Origin: Craspedostauros australis
Lineage: Eukaryota > Bacillariophyta > Bacillariophyceae > Mastogloiales > Achnanthaceae
DNA: 64,000 nt
Direction: 5' to 3'
Assembly: GCA_026770025.1 (NCBI GenBank)
Contig: JAMXDE010000004.1
Location: 930,001 to 994,000 of the forward strand
Shown here piece after piece: positions 1 to 13,100 of the stretch. The notes under the pieces are model-generated. The model was not told where the DNA came from and did not search any database. It was given only the letters and a program-made list of their open reading frames with translations. The position numbers were made by a program, and so were the translations under genes. The first letter of the stretch is position 1. Every line of letters begins with the position of its first letter.

Positions 1-1575
1 ATCATGTGCGCTGCAGGCTCGACTCGCACCCTACTATTCTACTCTGCATGATTTTGATTTTCTGTGTAGAATAGATCTGGATTGTTTGCCAACTGTTATC
101 TTGCCATACTAACGTAGCACATGCATTCACCTGCGCTGCTGAATGGGAACGAGTATGATTTTTTTGTGGATTCTTGTTCCTGTGTAGTTTGTGCATGTCC
201 AAGCGATTGCTCACCCCTCCGACTAAGTCATGTTGTGATCATTCATGTCAACAAATGACGCAGATTGTACACATCACCACATCCAAAATCACACACTCGC
301 AAGCACAAACATCAACACATTCACCCAAACGCCCGAACATGCTCAGGAGGGCAGTCCGAACTCCCAAGTGTGAGTAAACCCAAGAGAGAACCAACTGAAG
401 GAAATGCTGATGTCCCAAACTACTCTGCTCTCCCACCACTATCTGAATGGCCTCTGAATGTATCTGCCTACCAACACTTACACTTGGGGGTTACCCGTGG
501 TCACCCGGGCGTCCAGGGGCTGGAAAACGCCATTCCCTTCCCTCTCAGCAGAGACAAATTCATTGCAGCTCCATCGTGACTCCAACAGCAATCCCTTCAG
601 GGCAATACCCACCATACCCACAAATCCACCCATCAAGCATTGAGACAGCCTACCCATCAACACCAAAAACCAAATTCAGGAGCCAACCACAAGCAACCAA
701 CAAAGAGTGAATGTCCAGAATACAGAAGCCAGCAAGACAATGATCCAAACCAGGATGATAACAGAGGCAGCCAGAACTGTATCCATGGCTGTCTTTCCCC
801 ACCTTGACCAGGACAACTCATGTGCCCAACTCACATACATTCTCGAACATGGCCAACAAGCTTCTCCCTCCCATGACCATGGTGATTCAAGGCCCCATGC
901 TGGGACCTTCCCCTTCAGCTCCACCTTTGCTATTCTTGCAGCAACCATCCACTGCCTCCAGATTCATCTCATTGATGTCTGTTGCACTAGCACCACCCTC
1001 ATCCTTGCCCATTGGGGTCAGCTTTGCCAACTGCAATGATGGTGGTCTGGTTCTGGTGTCCGTGCACAGTCCCATGGCAGCAACACACCAACCCAAAACA
1101 TAGAAGGCAATAACGTCAAATAAACAACAGTGGACCAAGTCAAGGAAGAGGTGATGGAGGACATTGCTGACAATCTCTACAATAGTTCACAAGTGCCAAG
1201 TTCTGGGACGTTGATCTGAGCAATGAGCAAGTCCACAACTTGGTCATTCACATTGTATTCATCCCCAGTTGGTCATCCAAACATTGAACTCTGGGACTCG
1301 GTGCTTGCAACTCAACAGGAGAGGTCTAAACATGTGCAAACAGGAGAGGGTAACTCAAGTGCCACATTACCGCGCACAGCAAAGGGCAGTTATTCATCTG
1401 CAAAACCTGACGACCCTTGTCGAAATGTGTGACATCAGAAATTCCTGATCGTACAGGACTGGACCAGAACAGAGGACAGAAATAACAAAATCCCCCTCAC
1501 TTTCAACATGGCAAGTGTAGGATCATCACTCCTGAGCGTTACAGGAGCATGTTCCTTTTGGGACAACAGGGAATT
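1..1575. other. Gene-free stretch
   Basis: No open reading frame, splice pattern or motif here is convincing. The short frames present look like chance. The segment is next to the decayed coding region that follows and may contain further unrecognisable remnants of it. Confidence 0.4.
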
Positions 1576-4500
1576 TCAACAGAGAATTGGGTGATGGGTA
1601 CGGGTAGGCCATGAGTCTGTGATGTAGGCTAGCAGTGTTGACGGAATTGGTAAAGAGGAGGCAGTTGGGATCTTGCTTGCATTCAAAACATCATCATGAA
1701 TAGTACTTGCCTGGATCCCTGTGGTGGGAAAATTGAGCTCTGGAAAGGAGAGCATTGCTTCCAGAGTGTTGATGATGTTGTTGACGATATCCTTCAGGAT
1801 GGCCTTCAGCATATCCTCCTTGGTGGCTTTGTCAATGTTGTTGCCACCACTGACATCGCATCCCTTGCTCTTGAGCTGTTGCAGGATAGCCTTGGCCACG
1901 TTGAAGGTGTTGAAGGAGGTGGCAGTATCAACGTTGATCTTGCAGGATGGGAAGGAGAAGGTGGCAATGGCGATCTTCTTCTGCTGATTCTCTTTGCACT
2001 CGGGAGTAGCTCACTTCATTCTGCTCTCAGCATGTGGAACGCTGCATCTGGTGGCTCTTCCATGTTCTGAAAGGATACTCCCGCAAAGTGGGCGAAATCG
2101 ATGAGGTTCATGGTGGTATCAACGCCTGGCTTGCGCATGATTGTAGCAACAGTTGGGTTGATGCCAGCATATGGACAGAAGCTGGTATTGATTGAGGCAA
2201 AGTAGTTCTTATGAGTAGGCCTGTGTACTGTGTGCTGCGTGAAGAGTGCGGTGAGTTGCGTGCTGCATGACTGTGGCGACAAGGAACTGGAGGTTGTCTG
2301 GAAGCCCTGCGATTGTGTATTGCATTGCATTTGGTTCCATCAGGATGATGTGGAGTGGATGAATAGTATGGATGAAGAGAAAAGGAGAAGGAGAGAATGG
2401 GTGTGATTGTGTTGGTGTGCAAGTGTTTGAAGTGCAGCACACAAACACATGATGGGCAATTGCTGCAGTGATGGTGATGGGTTGCTGCGACTGCGGTTGT
2501 GCGTCAACACTTACCTCCAAGCCAGCGCATGTACTGGAAGCACATGACCTCCACGATTGGATGGATGAGAAGACAAGAACTTCATCCAGGTTGGCGCAAA
2601 TCAACCTGATGATGCAGACAAGGATGCCTGGGTCCTTGGCAACATTCTTCATGAACTGCTTGTCAGCATGGCCATTGCAGAGCTCCTCGAGGAGTTACCC
2701 TGCGCACTCCACACATCCCATGATCATGTTCTCAGAGAATCCTTTCATGTGTGCGACAGTGGCAGTGGTGTGGAAGGCATGGTACGGACTCTCGAGGACA
2801 ACACAGGCACAGATGATCTTTGTGATTTAGCCACAGTGGATATCCTTTGGTATGACATGATGGCTTCGACACATTGATGGTACCATGCATTCCATCATTT
2901 CTCGCTGGACATGCAGGAGGATTTGGTCGGTTGTTGATGGCATTGATGGCATTGACGGCTGTGGGGGACTGGCCGATGAGCACAGTAGTTGACCATTGCT
3001 GCAAAAGATCTTCAGATGCGAAGAGCGGTATCGTATGTTTGGTTGGCATCTATTGGTGCAGCAGTTTGTCCATTCTGTGTGTTCTGCCATTCGTGGATTC
3101 GGCTGTTTGTCTGTTGGTTGATTTGCGCTGCTGAATTGTGGATTTTGTTTGTTGTGCGGAGTGATCACTTGTCTGCCCATTCATTTGCGTTCGTTTGTGT
3201 TGGTTTGTTCGTGCATTTGGGAGCGGTGACAGTTTGGAATGGATTTTGTGGATGGAATTGTAGATCGTACGATGCTCATGCTGTTTGACATTTGAGCCAC
3301 GCAGAATCTGTAGTGTGTGCGGGTGCGCATCCGCATCAGACAGCATTCCGTGGGATGCCAGAGGAGCAACATCAATTAGAGCACAATGATCAATGAGTGG
3401 CATTGATGTAGGTGATGACAAATCAAACTGGAACAAGTGATTGTTGCCAAATACTCTGCTGATTCGTTGGTTGCAGCCAACAGAACTCAGTTGGGTGTTC
3501 TCTGTTATGTACCCTGCAGGCTCTGCAGCTGTGACCTGTGGGCTCTGCTCTCTGCCAAATGATGCAGAGTGATCTGTTGATCATTTTGAGATACTTTGCT
3601 TCATGTACTATGCTCTTTGTTGGGTACTCTGGTGTTGGGGATTTGTAGTTTCTTGATTGTTGCCAATTACTTTGCAGTATATTTGATGCTTGATCCTTTT
3701 CTGCTGCTGGTTGCTTCCTGTTGGATCTTCTCTGTGAATTTGGTTGTGGTTGGATGCTCCTCGTTCTGAATGTTCTTCATTGCTTCACTACTGGTTGCCA
3801 AATGTCATGTGGTGGTGCTCACTACTAACCCACTAGTACCTGGTTGAAGCCAGATACTCTTCTTGATAATGAGCTGTGTATGAATTCATTGGCTGTGGTT
3901 GGAAGCCCTGTTGCTTCTTCTGGAAACTGCCTACTACTTGTTGATCAATAACAATATTCCTGGATCTTGCTAAATGCAGTCTTCTCATCAGTTGGTTGTT
4001 TCAGGAAGCAGTCTGCACTCTGCATTCTGTGTGGTGCCGGTGATTAGTATGTGTGTTGGTGTCTGCCGGATGTTGCCTTTCATGCTTTCGACGGGATGTG
4101 GTGCTCTCTGTCTGTTGCGACATACATTGATGAGATCTGTACTGTATGCTGTGCTCTCTGCCCATCAGTTGCTTCCAGCCAGATGCTCTGCTATTGACCA
4201 TCAGCCAAATATACAACTTCTGAAGACTACTGTGATGTTCATTCCACAGGCTCAATGCTCAGCCATCCACAAGGCTCTGAATGCACCAACTCACTGAGCA
4301 TTGTCCTTGCCGCTGTGATGTCAGTGTTGTTGAGGCTGTTGTTGTCCTGATTCACAGCGTTTGCAGCTTGTTGTGCATTGCCAACTGCTTTTCACTGCCC
4401 TTTGCCCATTGACATCATGTAGGATGAGAATTTGGCCCGCAGTGGGAGTGCAAGGAGATGAAGCTCCAGATCCACCATTGCCCTTCAACCATACTTGTAT
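1576..4500 (-). pseudogene. Decayed protein-coding region, family unknown
   Basis: Read on the minus strand, this stretch gives protein-like blocks separated by stops and frameshifts. Near 4490-4380 there is a Gly/Ser/Pro segment (KGNGGSGASSPCTP). Near 4360-4220 a Gln/Asn-rich block (NAQQAANAVNQDNNSLN) leads into a helical stretch ending WLSIEPVE. Near 3950-3830 there is another Gln-rich block. Near 2660-2530 the block reads QFMKNVAKDPGILVCIIRL. Near 2220-2050 it reads NPTVATIMRKPGVDTTMN. Near 2010-1700 it reads KKIAIATFSFPSC followed by a Lys/Asp-rich helix. The last two blocks lie in different frames with a stop between them. The order and strand agree along 3 kb, which suggests one dead gene or mobile-element protein. 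I do not recognise the family; Gln-rich spacers and the transposon-rich context make a retroelement or transposon protein plausible. Confidence 0.4.
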
Positions 4501-5100
4501 TCCTTGTGTGTTGGTACAGAGTGTTGACGATGGTTGATAAAACGATAATGAAAACGAGGTGAACTTACTGAACGCCGAAGGGTGATCAATCCGTGGTAGT
4601 GCAGTAGGTTGGTGAGTTTGATTGCAAGAGTGTGTCTTAGTCTTTAGAGCTGTACGAATCCAAATGAGACTTTCAATTGGATTGTGAGCATGTGATGTGC
4701 AGCATCCATTATAGTTGGATCTGCAACATCTCTATTAGTAGTAGTATAGTGGAGCGTTGAGTCTCCGTACGTGCAATCATCGCGGTGTCGATGTTGCCAT
4801 TTCCAAGAGGAGACATCAATTTCGTGACGGTCGGAGAGAGAGTTTGTTGTTCACTCTCTTCCGATCAATTTGGGGGAACAAGGTTCATCCAACGGTTTGA
4901 CCCGATTGTCCGTTCTGGACAGGTCATGTCACGCCCATAAGTGGCGTGGGATGGCCCGATCGCCCAAACCCAAAATTCAGCGGACACGCGACATCGTCTT
5001 AAGTAGAGCACGATTCGAGGGTGGGACCCCATCCCACCGACATCGAGTCACACTTCAATCCCGCTCAAACTCTGAGCAGTTGGTCATTTGACTAACTCGA
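4501..5100. other. Gene-free stretch
   Basis: No coding signal was found. A short inverted repeat occurs near 4830-4865 (GAGAGAGT ... ACTCTCTTCC), too short to interpret. Confidence 0.35.
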
Positions 5101-5600
5101 CTAAATCTTAACACGACTAATAGGAATACTAGTTTGAGCTAATAATGGTTGCTGCATCCGCTGACGATGCTGCAGTAGGCGTTGGTGGAGTAGCTTGGTA
5201 GATTTCTCCGCTGGTGTGTTCATGAGATGGTGGTGTCTCATGGTCGTCGACGATGCTGTCGATACTGAACTACGCAGTGTCATTCTGCTCAGCACACACT
5301 GAGCATATCTTCGACAGCCACAATGGAGTCGTTGTTGATGGTGAGGTTGACCTGCGGCCCTGGTTGACTTGCTGTGCTGGATGCAATTGTGTTGTTGTTC
5401 AGTTTCTGTGGTGGATGGTGTTGTTGGGACGAATCTGTTGGTCCACCCAACGCCTCCCACCAAACCATGCGTTGAATTTGTTGCGTTCGAATGCTTTGCG
5501 AGAACCAGATACTGTCTGTCCGTGTACCCGCATACATACGTCATGATAATGAGACGAAGTGATTGGACAAGGAATACTGCTGATGACGTTTGACAAATGT
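5101..5600 (-). pseudogene. Small decayed coding fragment
   Basis: Different minus-strand frames carry protein-like text in sequence. Around 5500-5440 the block reads KFNAWFGGRRWVDQQI. Around 5350-5290 it reads VNLTINNDSIVAVEDML. Around 5270-5130 a Pro/Ser/Thr-rich tail (for example HETPPSHEHTSGE) ends at a stop. The frames change between blocks, so the sequence is not translatable as it stands, although an unseen intron cannot be excluded. The FGG-x-x-WVDQ string faintly recalls the GGVDxxDQ motif of PiggyBac-type transposases; that is only a guess. A 197-codon frame covering the same span is probably incidental. Confidence 0.25.
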
Positions 5601-7892
5601 CAATGATAAAATACAAGTACCAACGGATATTTTCAAATTTGAATTTCAAACGTTCACATTTCTCAGTAGTCGAAATTGCGTAGATCGTTGCCATGAAACA
5701 CGAGTAACGTTAATGAGGGTTAAGCGAGCCAATATTTAAAATGGCCTCTCCCGCTTTGAATTTATGGTGACTAAAGGGGTTCCACCATTGCTTCTTCTCC
5801 AGCTTACTCACTGCCACCCAGAAGACTACATGTACTTCAATACTTCATATATGATTTCCTTCAAACACTTGGGACGATTTCTTCGACAAGGGTTGAATTG
5901 GACGACTGAGATCGAACACATGTGAACAAGGACATTCGCCACAGTACAACACGGCGATGCACGAGACTGAGGATGTCAACCCCATTCTCCATCGTCGCCT
6001 CGCTCTTTCAGAAGCTATTATACTCGATTACCCCCTGTCCATTGGAAGTACCGCCTTCACCATCATAATCCTGTACGCAGTGAAACGAGAATGAGGAGGG
6101 GAAGAGCAGTTGGGGCAACTGCACACGTTGACACCGCGAGTTGACCATGTTGTGAGCGCCCACAAATTTTGTCGTCTGCCCGTCTGTGCGGCAATCGGCA
6201 TCAAGTTTTGCCTCCGACCACCAAAAACCGATTCTCGAACTCGTGAACAAACCAAAATGTCATGAGATAGTCCCAAACTCGAGAAAAACAACACGACAGA
6301 TCGTGGGCTCCATTAGAGGTAGCCTGCCCAACTTCATCACCTCATAACTTTATAAGTAAGACCTTCCTGGAGCTTTAATCTCGGATTATGAATCTAAGTA
6401 TGTTAAAGTGTATTTGTGCCAAGTTTCATCTGAATTAAAGGTCCAAAATCAAAGAATCCTGGAGGGACCGCACCGCTATTGACTCACACGGGTCATACCC
6501 AACGTTTAGGCTTAGCCATGTTTCTGTTTTGTGTCTCCTTTCCACCAAACACTCTTGTGGTGCATCCTGATGTGCACACGGTCTCATTTGCGGTACAAAC
6601 AAACGAGTTGTGTATTGGCCTGCCTGCCTGCCTGCCTGATAGTACTGGTGGTAATAGTCATGGTATTCCCGCTTCGTTCTGTACTTCCAGCGGAACTAAT
6701 AAAGTCCAACCTCTATGTAGCATATTACATGGCATTTGTTCAGCGGTGTCCCACGTAGACGATGGCGGGTCGCACAACACTATCGACGCAAGTGCCAGCA
6801 AGAGCTCCTCCCTGTACAATAGTTAAATGAAATCCCACTTCATTGTTGAAGGGATTGTTCCTCCTTCCCAAAGAAATAAATTGTAATTCCACCCGGAATT
6901 ATAATTTAAATTATTTTGGAATTCTCAACGTATTCTTCATGTGACCATGACGGCAGTGTGAGGTTTTTCCCTTTTTTGGTGGAATTGCTGGGGGGAGAGG
7001 GCCGGAATTATAATTTAAATTAAATTATAATACAATTCTGTTCGACCTCGTAGTATTTCCATGTTGGATGGGAATCTTTCCACATCCCCACGTAGAACTG
7101 ATGTAAATTCCCTACCTGATGAAGGTCACGAACTGCGCTGCATGCCTAAAAAGCTCCACCACGAGAAGGCACGTTCTTCGTTTCTCTTCGCGTTCCCGCG
7201 TCCCACTCAAGTCACGCACCCCGCTGCAGCGCACGCCCGGAACCCAAATGCGCGGTCGTTTGATCGTCACGTGTTGATCGAACGCGACAAGCAAGCCGAC
7301 AGCATGGACTGCTGCAACGAAGTTGAGTGAAGCAGTCTACCTTTCATACTGTATAAGTCCTGCATTGCATTGGAGGACAACAGATCCCTAATGATAACCG
7401 TAGCTTCACTATGTAGGCACGTTTGTATGCTTGTATAGGTCGCACCATGCCACAATCATTCCTCTATTGGCATGCGTACAGCAGACAGTCCAATGCATCG
7501 CGCGTTGCTCTAGTATGTCTACAACCGTGGCTGTTGCAAATTGCATTGTTGTAGCCACATGTAAGCCACACAGTAGAGACGGATTACATCAAGTGGGACA
7601 TGAAACACCATCCGATGCAATCGAAGTCATGGGAGGGTGAAGCACTACTTGTACAGCGCATGCCACACCGACATGCTACTAGTTGGCACAAACTGGAGGA
7701 GCTAATTTGTAGACTATGTTGTAGTCGACAGTGTACAACGCTGGCGACAACGAGATGGAGCCCAGACACTCCCTCCACGACCAGTGGACTCGCCGTTGTC
7801 GCTGTCATCACACAAAAACGCTGTCTTGGAACAACTCTGCACCAACTTGTACTCCACGTAGTCGAAGCAGCGCCAACACAAGACTCACAGAC
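5601..7892. other. Intergenic stretch without recognised gene
   Basis: No frame here resembles a known family. The visible features are a GCCT run near 6620-6637, AT-rich palindromic repeats near 6890-7045 (listed separately), and the upstream region of the transposase gene. Confidence 0.4.
6893..7045. repeat. Paired AT-rich palindromic repeats
   Basis: The string GGAATTATAATTTAAATT occurs at about 6895 and again at about 7004. The second copy runs on into a nearly perfect AT-only palindrome (AATTTAAATTAAATT core). Both are followed by a GAATTC-like or CAATTC end. The pair is about 108 bp apart and lies 0.85 kb upstream of the transposase. It could be termini of a small non-autonomous element or a simple AT-rich structural motif. 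Confidence 0.45.
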
Positions 7893-8907
7893 ATGGATGT
7901 CGTGTCGCAGGGCAGCTACGCAGGTGAATTCGCAGTGGAAGGCTTTTTGTTGATGGGACGCGACATGGACCGTCATGATGCCAACAAACTGAATGACTCA
8001 CAGCTGCGAGAGTTTCGTGGAATGTTTGGCACGGATCCATCGATCACTCACCTCCTCTGGGAAGACCTGATTGGCACAGGTCTTCTCCCCTTCGATGCAA
8101 AGCCGAAGCACCTCCTTTGGATGTGCGCGTTCCTCCGAATGTATTTGGCGGAGACAGTGGTGGCGCGGATGATGAACACCAGCGCGAAAACTTTCCGCAA
8201 GTGGGCGTGGGTCATGGCCCGAGCGGTTGCCGAGTTGCGTCATGACATCGTAAGTGCAGCACATGAGAAGCCCGAACGATGCGAACTCTCTTTTTTCGCC
8301 TACCACGACTCACTCACAATTTCCATTCGTGACTGATCGTATCCATCTTGTTTGCCTACAGATCGACCTAGACAATCGCTTCATCGATGCAGACAGAGAT
8401 GGCAGCGCTTTCTTAACTGTAGACGGCACTGACTTTCGCACTAACGACCCCAAACCGTTCAACAGAGTGTGGTTCTCATACAAGTTCAAAGCTGCTGGTG
8501 TTAGGTATGAAGTGGCTGTTTCCATCAGTAGAGGAGACATTGTTTGGGTGAATGGCCCCTTTCCGTGTGGATACAAGAATGACCTGTCCATCTTCCGCTC
8601 TGACCTCAAGCAAGCAATTCGGGCAGACAAGGTCATGATTGCTGATAACAGCTACAGAGGAGATGACAAAGTATTTCCTCCGACATACAAAGCGGATGGC
8701 ATTCTTTGTGCTCGCCATGAAACGATTAACGGCAGATTGAAGCAGTGGGGCTGTTTGGGGCAGAAGTGGCGTCACCACGTGGACAAGCATCACACAGCCC
8801 TTCATGCAGTGGTGGTCATCACCCAAATCGAGCTCTCTAACGGCTATCCAGCATTCGACGCCGACAAGGCGCTGGCCACAGCCCGACAGCAAATGGGTCA
8901 TGACTAA
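7893..8907 (+). CDS. Harbinger-like DDE transposase (DDE_Tnp_4 type), two exons
   Basis: Exon 1 is 7893-8249. A 112-bp GT-AG intron follows (8250-8361; donor GTAAGT, acceptor TTGCCTACAG), then exon 2 is 8362-8907. Both junctions fall between codons, giving a 300-residue protein. The catalytic triad of the PIF/Harbinger superfamily is visible: Asp140 in LTVDGTDF, Asp214 in IADNSYRG and Glu239 in ARHETINGRLKQW. The N-terminal 119 residues are helical (LLWMCAFLRMYLAE, TSAKTFRKWAW), as in the region preceding the DDE fold in this family. The start was chosen at the Met just before the conserved region; a longer in-frame start exists at 7731. No stop or frameshift is present. I found no terminal inverted repeats and no Myb-like partner gene, so it may be a solitary or domesticated copy. 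Confidence 0.75.
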
Positions 8908-10114
8908 ACTGTACATTTCATTGAATTAAACACACGTGTCGTATGGAATGTATCAGTCTAATAATTGAACGTCTCTGCGAGTTGGCACCACACGAATGGG
9001 ATAGAGGAGAGTACTAACCTGTTCGATTAAGTTCCGTCTCTACAAACGCTTGTTTGTCATGTCAAATGGCAAAACTTCGTCGAACAGGCAAGCAATACTA
9101 TTGGAGCGAAGGCACCACCCGAGTCCAAGTAGTCGGGAACACAGCAACAGACTGTGACAGACAGCAGCACGAAAACAAAAAGGAGCAACAAAAGAAATCA
9201 CATCAACACATCAAGCTCACAATCCCAAATCGATAACTTAGTACACATCACTTCATACCAAAGACATCCACGCTTCAATAAATACACTGAAGTGGCTTTG
9301 TTGTGTGTGTTGGAACGAAATGGGGGGCATAACAATGTTTGTTGGGGAGGCGCGATGAACAGGAAACACCTGCAGTCAAGAAAGCACAAACAATGTTGGG
9401 CTATCGCGTGTGTTGTGTCCATGTTGCGCTTAAGTGTGTTGGAAGCATGAGGGGCACGACGCCGGTTGCCAGAACAGACTCCCACGCTGGAAGGTTGGGA
9501 ATGACGGGAACAAAGACGAATGATTGTGCGACCACTGGGAGTCAGAAGGCGGAGACGGAGCAACGGAAAGGCAAGACGAAACAGTGGAAGGAGCGATGAT
9601 GCGGAACAAACGACAAGTGTGCACAGCTGCCTGTCGTGTGTCTCCGTTCGACGGAAAATGTGGCTGATCAGTCACGCCGACCATGCAGGGGAGGAGGAGC
9701 TGTGTGTGGGTTGGACTAAAATGACCACGGCATGATGATTAAGTCTCGGCATCAGTTCGTGCAATGAAAGGGAGGTGGCACCTGCAACCATTCCAACCTC
9801 ACTGGCGGAGACAAACGGAAGACCTGAGGAAGAATGGAACACCACGGCGACGCGGTGGCAACACAGTAAGTGGCACGCGATGAACAAGCTGAAGCACGAT
9901 GGTGACACACCAGCGTCATATTGACTCCAAGAGAATGTGGCGCGTTAAAGCATCGGAAATCGCGCGGAAAAACACAAGAAATGAGGTGGAGAACACCGTT
10001 TTTGTATGAAAAAGTACTTTTCTGATGCACCAATGATGGGGATTACCATGCCTCCCTGGCGACAACATGGAAGATTAGAGTGTTGGGAATAGATGTGATG
10101 TATGGTAGAAGAGT
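8908..10114. other. Intergenic stretch without recognised gene
   Basis: Only short unrelated frames on both strands are present, none with a recognisable motif. The final 50 bp lead directly into the minisatellite. Confidence 0.4.
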
Positions 10115-13100
10115 GAAGCTACAGAGTGAAGGTACAGAGTGAAGCTACAGAGTGAAGGTACAGAGTGAAGCTACAGAGTGAAGCTACAGAGTGAAGGTAC
10201 AGAGTGAAGGTGCAGAGTGAAGGTGCAGAGTGAAGGTACAGAGTGAAGGTACAGAGTGAAGGTACAGAGTGAAGGTGCAGAGTGAAGCTACAGAGTGAAG
10301 CTACAGAGTGAAGGTACAGAGTGAAGGTGCAGAGTGAAGGTGCAGAGTGAAGGTGCAGAGTGAAGCTACAGAGTGAAGGTGCAGAGTGAAGGTACAGAGT
10401 GAAGCTACAGAGTGAAGCTACAGAGTGAAGGTACAGAGTGAAGGTACAGAGTGAAGGTGCAGAGTGAAGGTGCAGAGTGAAGGTGCAGAGTGAAGGTGCA
10501 GAGTGAAGGTACAGAGTGAAGGTACAGAGTGAAGGTACAGAGTGAAGGTGCAGAGTGAAGGTGCAGAGTGAAGGTACAGAGTGAAGGTGCAGAGTGAAGG
10601 TACAGAGTGAAGCTACAGAGTGAAGCTACAGAGTGAAGGTACAGAGTGAAGGTACAGAGTGAAGGTACAGAGTGAAGGTACAGAGTGAAGGTACAGAGTG
10701 AAGGTGCAGAGTGAAGCTACAGAGTGAAGCTACAGAGTGAAGGTACAGAGTGAAGGTGCAGAGTGAAGGTGCAGAGTGAAGGTGCAGAGTGAAGCTACAG
10801 AGTGAAGGTACAGAGTGAAGCTACAGAGTGAAGGTACAGAGTGAAGGTACAGAGTGAAGGTGCAGAGTGAAGGTGCAGAGTGAAGGTACAGAGTGAAGGT
10901 ACAGAGTGAAGCTACAGAGTGAAGGTGCAGAGTGAAGCTACAGAGTGAAGCTACAGAGTGAAGGTACAGAGTGAAGGTGCAGAGTGAAGGTGCAGAGTGA
11001 AGGTGCAGAGTGAAGCTACAGAGTGAAGGTGCAGAGTGAAGGTACAGAGTGAAGCTACAGAGTGAAGGTACAGAGTGAAGCTACAGAGTGAAGGTACAGA
11101 GTGAAGGTGCAGAGTGAAGGTGCAGAGTGAAGGTGCAGAGTGAAGGTGCAGAGTGAAGGTACAGAGTGAAGGTACAGAGTGAAGGTACAGAGTGAAGGTG
11201 CAGAGTGAAGGTGCAGAGTGAAGGTACAGAGTGAAGGTGCAGAGTGAAGGTACAGAGTGAAGCTACAGAGTGAAGCTACAGAGTGAAGGTACAGAGTGAA
11301 GGTACAGAGTGAAGGTACAGAGTGAAGGTACAGAGTGAAGGTACAGAGTGAAGGTACAGAGTGAAGGTGCAGAGTGAAGCTACAGAGTGAAGCTACAGAG
11401 TGAAGGTACAGAGTGAAGGTGCAGAGTGAAGGTGCAGAGTGAAGCTACAGAGTGAAGGTACAGAGTGAAGGTACAGAGTGAAGCTACAGAGTGAAGGTAC
11501 AGAGTGAAGGTGCAGAGTGAAGGTGCAGAGTGAAGGTGCAGAGTGAAGGTACAGAGTGAAGGTACAGAGTGAAGGTACAGAGTGAAGCTACAGAGTGAAG
11601 GTACAGAGTGAAGGTGCAGAGTGAAGCTACAGAGTGAAGCTACAGAGTGAAGGTACAGAGTGAAGGTGCAGAGTGAAGGTGCAGAGTGAAGGTGCAGAGT
11701 GAAGGTACAGAGTGAAGGTGCAGAGTGAAGGTACAGAGTGAAGCTACAGAGTGAAGCTACAGAGTGAAGGTACAGAGTGAAGCTACAGAGTGAAGGTGCA
11801 GAGTGAAGGTACAGAGTGAAGGTACAGAGTGAAGCTACAGAGTGAAGCTACAGAGTGAAGGTACAGAGTGAAGCTACAGAGTGAAGGTACAGAGTGAAGG
11901 TGCAGAGTGAAGGTGCAGAGTGAAGGTGCAGAGTGAAGGTACAGAGTGAAGGTACAGAGTGAAGGTACAGAGTGAAGGTACAGAGTGAAGGTACAGAGTG
12001 AAGGTGCAGAGTGAAGGTGCAGAGTGAAGCTACAGAGTGAAGGTACAGAGTGAAGGTGCAGAGTGAAGGTGCAGAGTGAAGCTACAGAGTGAAGGTGCAG
12101 AGTGAAGGTGCAGAGTGAAGGTGCAGAGTGAAGGTACAGAGTGAAGCTACAGAGTGAAGGTACAGAGTGAAGGTGCAGAGTGAAGCTACAGAGTGAAGGT
12201 ACAGAGTGAAGGTGCAGAGTGAAGGTGCAGAGTGAAGCTACAGAGTGAAGGTGCAGAGTGAAGGTGCAGAGTGAAGGTACAGAGTGAAGGTACAGAGTGA
12301 AGGTACAGAGTGAAGGTACAGAGTGAAGGTACAGAGTGAAGGTGCAGAGTGAAGCTACAGAGTGAAGCTACAGAGTGAAGGTACAGAGTGAAGGTGCAGA
12401 GTGAAGGTGCAGAGTGAAGGTGCAGAGTGAAGCTACAGAGTGAAGGTACAGAGTGAAGCTACAGAGTGAAGGTACAGAGTGAAGGTGCAGAGTGAAGGTG
12501 CAGAGTGAAGGTGCAGAGTGAAGGTACAGAGTGAAGGTACAGAGTGAAGGTACAGAGTGAAGCTACAGAGTGAAGGTACAGAGTGAAGGTGCAGAGTGAA
12601 GCTACAGAGTGAAGCTACAGAGTGAAGGTACAGAGTGAAGGTGCAGAGTGAAGGTGCAGAGTGAAGGTGCAGAGTGAAGGTACAGAGTGAAGGTGCAGAG
12701 TGAAGGTACAGAGTGAAGCTACAGAGTGAAGCTACAGAGTGAAGGTACAGAGTGAAGCTACAGAGTGAAGGTGCAGAGTGAAGGTACAGAGTGAAGGTAC
12801 AGAGTGAAGCTACAGAGTGAAGCTACAGAGTGAAGGTACAGAGTGAAGCTACAGAGTGAAGGTACAGAGTGAAGGTGCAGAGTGAAGGTGCAGAGTGAAG
12901 GTGCAGAGTGAAGGTACAGAGTGAAGGTACAGAGTGAAGGTACAGAGTGAAGCTACAGAGTGAAGGTACAGAGTGAAGGTGCAGAGTGAAGCTACAGAGT
13001 GAAGCTACAGAGTGAAGGTACAGAGTGAAGGTGCAGAGTGAAGGTGCAGAGTGAAGGTACAGAGTGAAGGTACAGAGTGAAGCTACAGAGTGAAGGTGCA

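Noticed and set aside
5101-5694. 197-codon minus-strand frame as an intact gene
   Set aside because: The more protein-like text is spread over other frames in the same span, so the single long frame is probably incidental.
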